Shown here piece by piece: positions 63,807 through 64,000 of a stretch of DNA of 64,000 nt; the first letter of the stretch is position 1; the number at the start of each line of letters is the position of its first letter. The position numbers and the translations under genes are program-made. The notes below the pieces were generated by a model. It saw only the letters and a list, made by a program, of their open reading frames with translations, was not told the DNA's origin and did no database searches. Location of the stretch: NCBI RefSeq assembly GCF_947496985.1, contig NZ_CANMEZ010000002.1:701803-765802 (forward strand), in the 5' to 3' direction. Source of the DNA: an uncultured Kordia sp. Lineage in GTDB: Bacteria > Bacteroidota > Bacteroidia > Flavobacteriales > Flavobacteriaceae.

Positions 63807-64000
63807 ATGGCATTAGAAAATTTAATCAGTATTGAGTTTACTCAAGAAGAACTCACAGCTCTCGATGCACACCTTGATGGCATTCAACAAATACTTACAG
63901 GAAAAACAGTAAACATTACCCCCGAACAACGAAGACAATACGGAAGCATTGGCAACCAAAACAAACTCATTGTAGACAAAGCAAAAAACTATATGGAACA
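63807..64000 (+). CDS. Hypothetical protein, 3' end outside window
   Basis: An open frame runs from the ATG at 63807 to the right window edge (about 65 codons). The visible part, beginning MALENLISIEFTQEELTALD and including LTGKTVNITPEQRRQYGSIG, is soluble and helical without a signal peptide. I recall similar hypothetical proteins in Flavobacteria but no function. Confidence 0.65.
   Translation, partial: MALENLISIEFTQEELTALDAHLDGIQQILTGKTVNITPEQRRQYGSIGNQNKLIVDKAKNYME

Noticed and set aside
1-64000. CRISPR array, tRNA or rRNA genes, transposase or integrase genes
   Set aside because: I looked for spaced direct repeats, tRNA-like T-loop sequences and the usual transposase or integrase motifs and found none. 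Small degenerate elements could have been missed by eye.

Overview
The window looks like the chromosome of a marine-type Flavobacteriaceae bacterium. The DNA is AT-rich, promoters resemble the Bacteroidota TAnnTTTG type, and several proteins carry type IX secretion (T9SS) C-terminal sorting domains (YPNP motifs). It also has SUS-free surface lipoproteins, DUF3078, DUF2480 and DUF5916 proteins, and LxLNK/double-glycine RiPP leaders. The set is reminiscent of Kordia, but genus is inference only. I saw no rRNA, tRNA, transposase, integrase or CRISPR array.

Layout. 1-10.4 kb: a truncated BNR/sortilin-like protein, a Crp/Fnr regulator, a large T9SS BNR-PKD protein, aminopeptidase P and a T9SS M43 metalloprotease. 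10.5-16.7 kb (minus strand): a small AraC-linked unit (cupredoxin-like, SnoaL-like, AhpD-like and a 32-residue Cys protein missed by the ORF track), an AbiH-type phage defence gene, and BrnQ with a membrane partner. 16.7-19.9 kb: hydrolase, small proteins, thiL. 20-30 kb: a surface-protein run (two choice-of-anchor B paralogues, a repeat lipoprotein, an MbnP-family copper protein) followed by a propeller-type histidine kinase and LuxR-type regulator, then an MbnH/MauG-like di-heme peroxidase. 32.5-49.1 kb: the SUF iron-sulfur assembly genes, in three pieces (sufA-B-[lipoprotein]-C-D; sufS; sufE-sufT-DUF2480). Between the pieces sit a DUF2589 three-gene unit, a serine hydrolase, RiPP precursors, an O-antigen ligase-like protein and another M43 protease. 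49-54.5 kb: two DUF3078 proteins, a RiPP precursor, a DoxX-like membrane protein and a DUF5916 outer-membrane protein. 54.5-58.4 kb: an OmpR-type two-component system with a coiled-coil protein, preceded by helically phased GTTAA repeats. 58.4-64 kb: a subtilisin-like protease beside a decayed copy of its own 3' end, a membrane-bound AraC regulator, a lipoprotein with a permuted papain-like domain, a small lipoprotein and a truncated hypothetical.

The most interesting signal is a set of five short, Cys-rich precursor peptides (28.5, 37.1, 41.3, 41.7 and 51.3 kb). They share an LxLNK...SNL...GG leader but have very different cores. Two are adjacent and built from regular Cys-Pro repeats, and no modification enzyme lies in the window. 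Other leads are the MbnP/MbnH pair, the DUF2589 operon, two probable operators with clean helical phasing (21 bp AraC-type, 11 bp OmpR-type), and two families of dispersed intergenic repeats.
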